Program-made: the position numbers and the translations under genes | Shown: positions 63,947 to 64,000 of the stretch, one piece after another | Position numbering within the stretch: the stretch's first letter is position 1 | Layout of the letters: each line of letters opens with the position of its first letter | The notes under the pieces: generated by a model | The model's database searches: none | What the model was told of the DNA's origin: nothing | What the model saw: the letters and a program-made list of their open reading frames with translations, nothing else | Assembly (NCBI GenBank): GCA_963833115.1 | Contig: CAWHWS010000002.1 | Coordinates: forward strand, 682,001 to 746,000 | Source of the DNA: Hasllibacter sp963833115 | GTDB lineage: Bacteria; Pseudomonadota; Alphaproteobacteria; Rhodobacterales; Rhodobacteraceae | Length of the DNA stretch: 64,000 bases | Direction: 5' to 3'

Positions 63947-64000
63947 ATGCGGGCGGCGGCGATCTGGGCCGCGCTCGCCCTCGCGCTGGCGGTGCCGTTC
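63947..64000 (+). CDS. Start of a membrane or secreted protein, cut by the window edge
   Basis: ATG at 63947, 5 bp past the previous stop, opens 18 codons to the edge: MRAAAIWAALALALAVPF, a hydrophobic N-terminus that could be a signal peptide or first membrane helix. Tight spacing suggests an operon with the intradiol-like gene. I recall ferric-reductase-like membrane proteins in this position in related genomes, but nothing here proves it. Confidence 0.5.
   Translation, partial: MRAAAIWAALALALAVPF

Overview
The window is a stretch of very GC-rich (clearly above 70 %) alphaproteobacterial chromosome. Gene content and order (rimP-nusA-ylxR-infB, divergent argJ-PPIase/secA, dnaKJ, cysQ-kdsB, lptC-lptA-lptB-hpf-ptsN, NrnC-type oligoribonuclease, TRAP and ABC importers everywhere) point to a member of the Rhodobacteraceae/Paracoccaceae. 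I see no tRNA, rRNA, CRISPR array, insertion sequence or prophage. No gene-free stretch exceeds 300 bases.

Region 1 (1-4970, minus strand) is a catabolic operon: an anthraniloyl-CoA-type FAD monooxygenase, a MarR regulator, an aryl-CoA ligase, tryptophan 2,3-dioxygenase and a Liv-type periplasmic binding protein. The first four genes overlap by 4 nt at each junction. Together they suggest tryptophan -> kynurenine -> anthranilate -> 2-aminobenzoyl-CoA degradation, with the remaining steps outside the window. The monooxygenase keeps only a remnant of the reductase domain that normally follows it.

Region 2 (5067-29983) is mostly housekeeping: the nusA-infB operon behind a promoter with a terminator-like hairpin in its leader, a 46-residue orphan, mutT-argJ-PPIase, secA with a PstS/OmpA-like fusion protein, radC, dnaJ, dnaK, cysQ-kdsB, galU-galE (surface sugar supply), and ptsN-hpf-lptBAC-nrnC. 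The most striking observation is an in-frame amber codon at codon 36 of the otherwise intact nusA gene. Perfect TTAA-N7-TTAA sites, the CtrA recognition pattern, precede radC and hpf.

Region 3 (30012-50215) is an accessory transport block: an NTF2-FAD monooxygenase followed by a RhaS/LsrB-like sugar ABC importer coupled to DhaK/DhaL kinase genes, a phospholipase D, an AbrB-family membrane protein, a TAXI-TRAP transporter (its permease apparently starting at CTG), a Ugp/Mal-type ABC importer preceded by overlapping mini-ORFs, and an orphan Tat-exported oligopeptide-binding protein.

Region 4 (50339-64000) holds a desaturase-like di-iron enzyme with a 30-bp tandem duplication at its start, coupled to a PhnD-like protein without signal peptide; a divergent Ldh2-family dehydrogenase / enolase-superfamily pair; a phytanoyl-CoA-type dioxygenase; a UbiB-family kinase; a GT2 glycosyltransferase with a divergent coiled-coil partner; mtnK-mtnA (methylthioribose salvage); a CoxG-like protein; a secreted nuclease-like protein; and a Tat-exported intradiol-dioxygenase-like protein, with the start of one more gene at the edge.

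Many adjacent genes overlap by ATGA or GTGA, so translational coupling appears general. Several strong hairpins without T-tracts follow operon ends. Functional assignments rest on motif recognition from memory; no database search was run.
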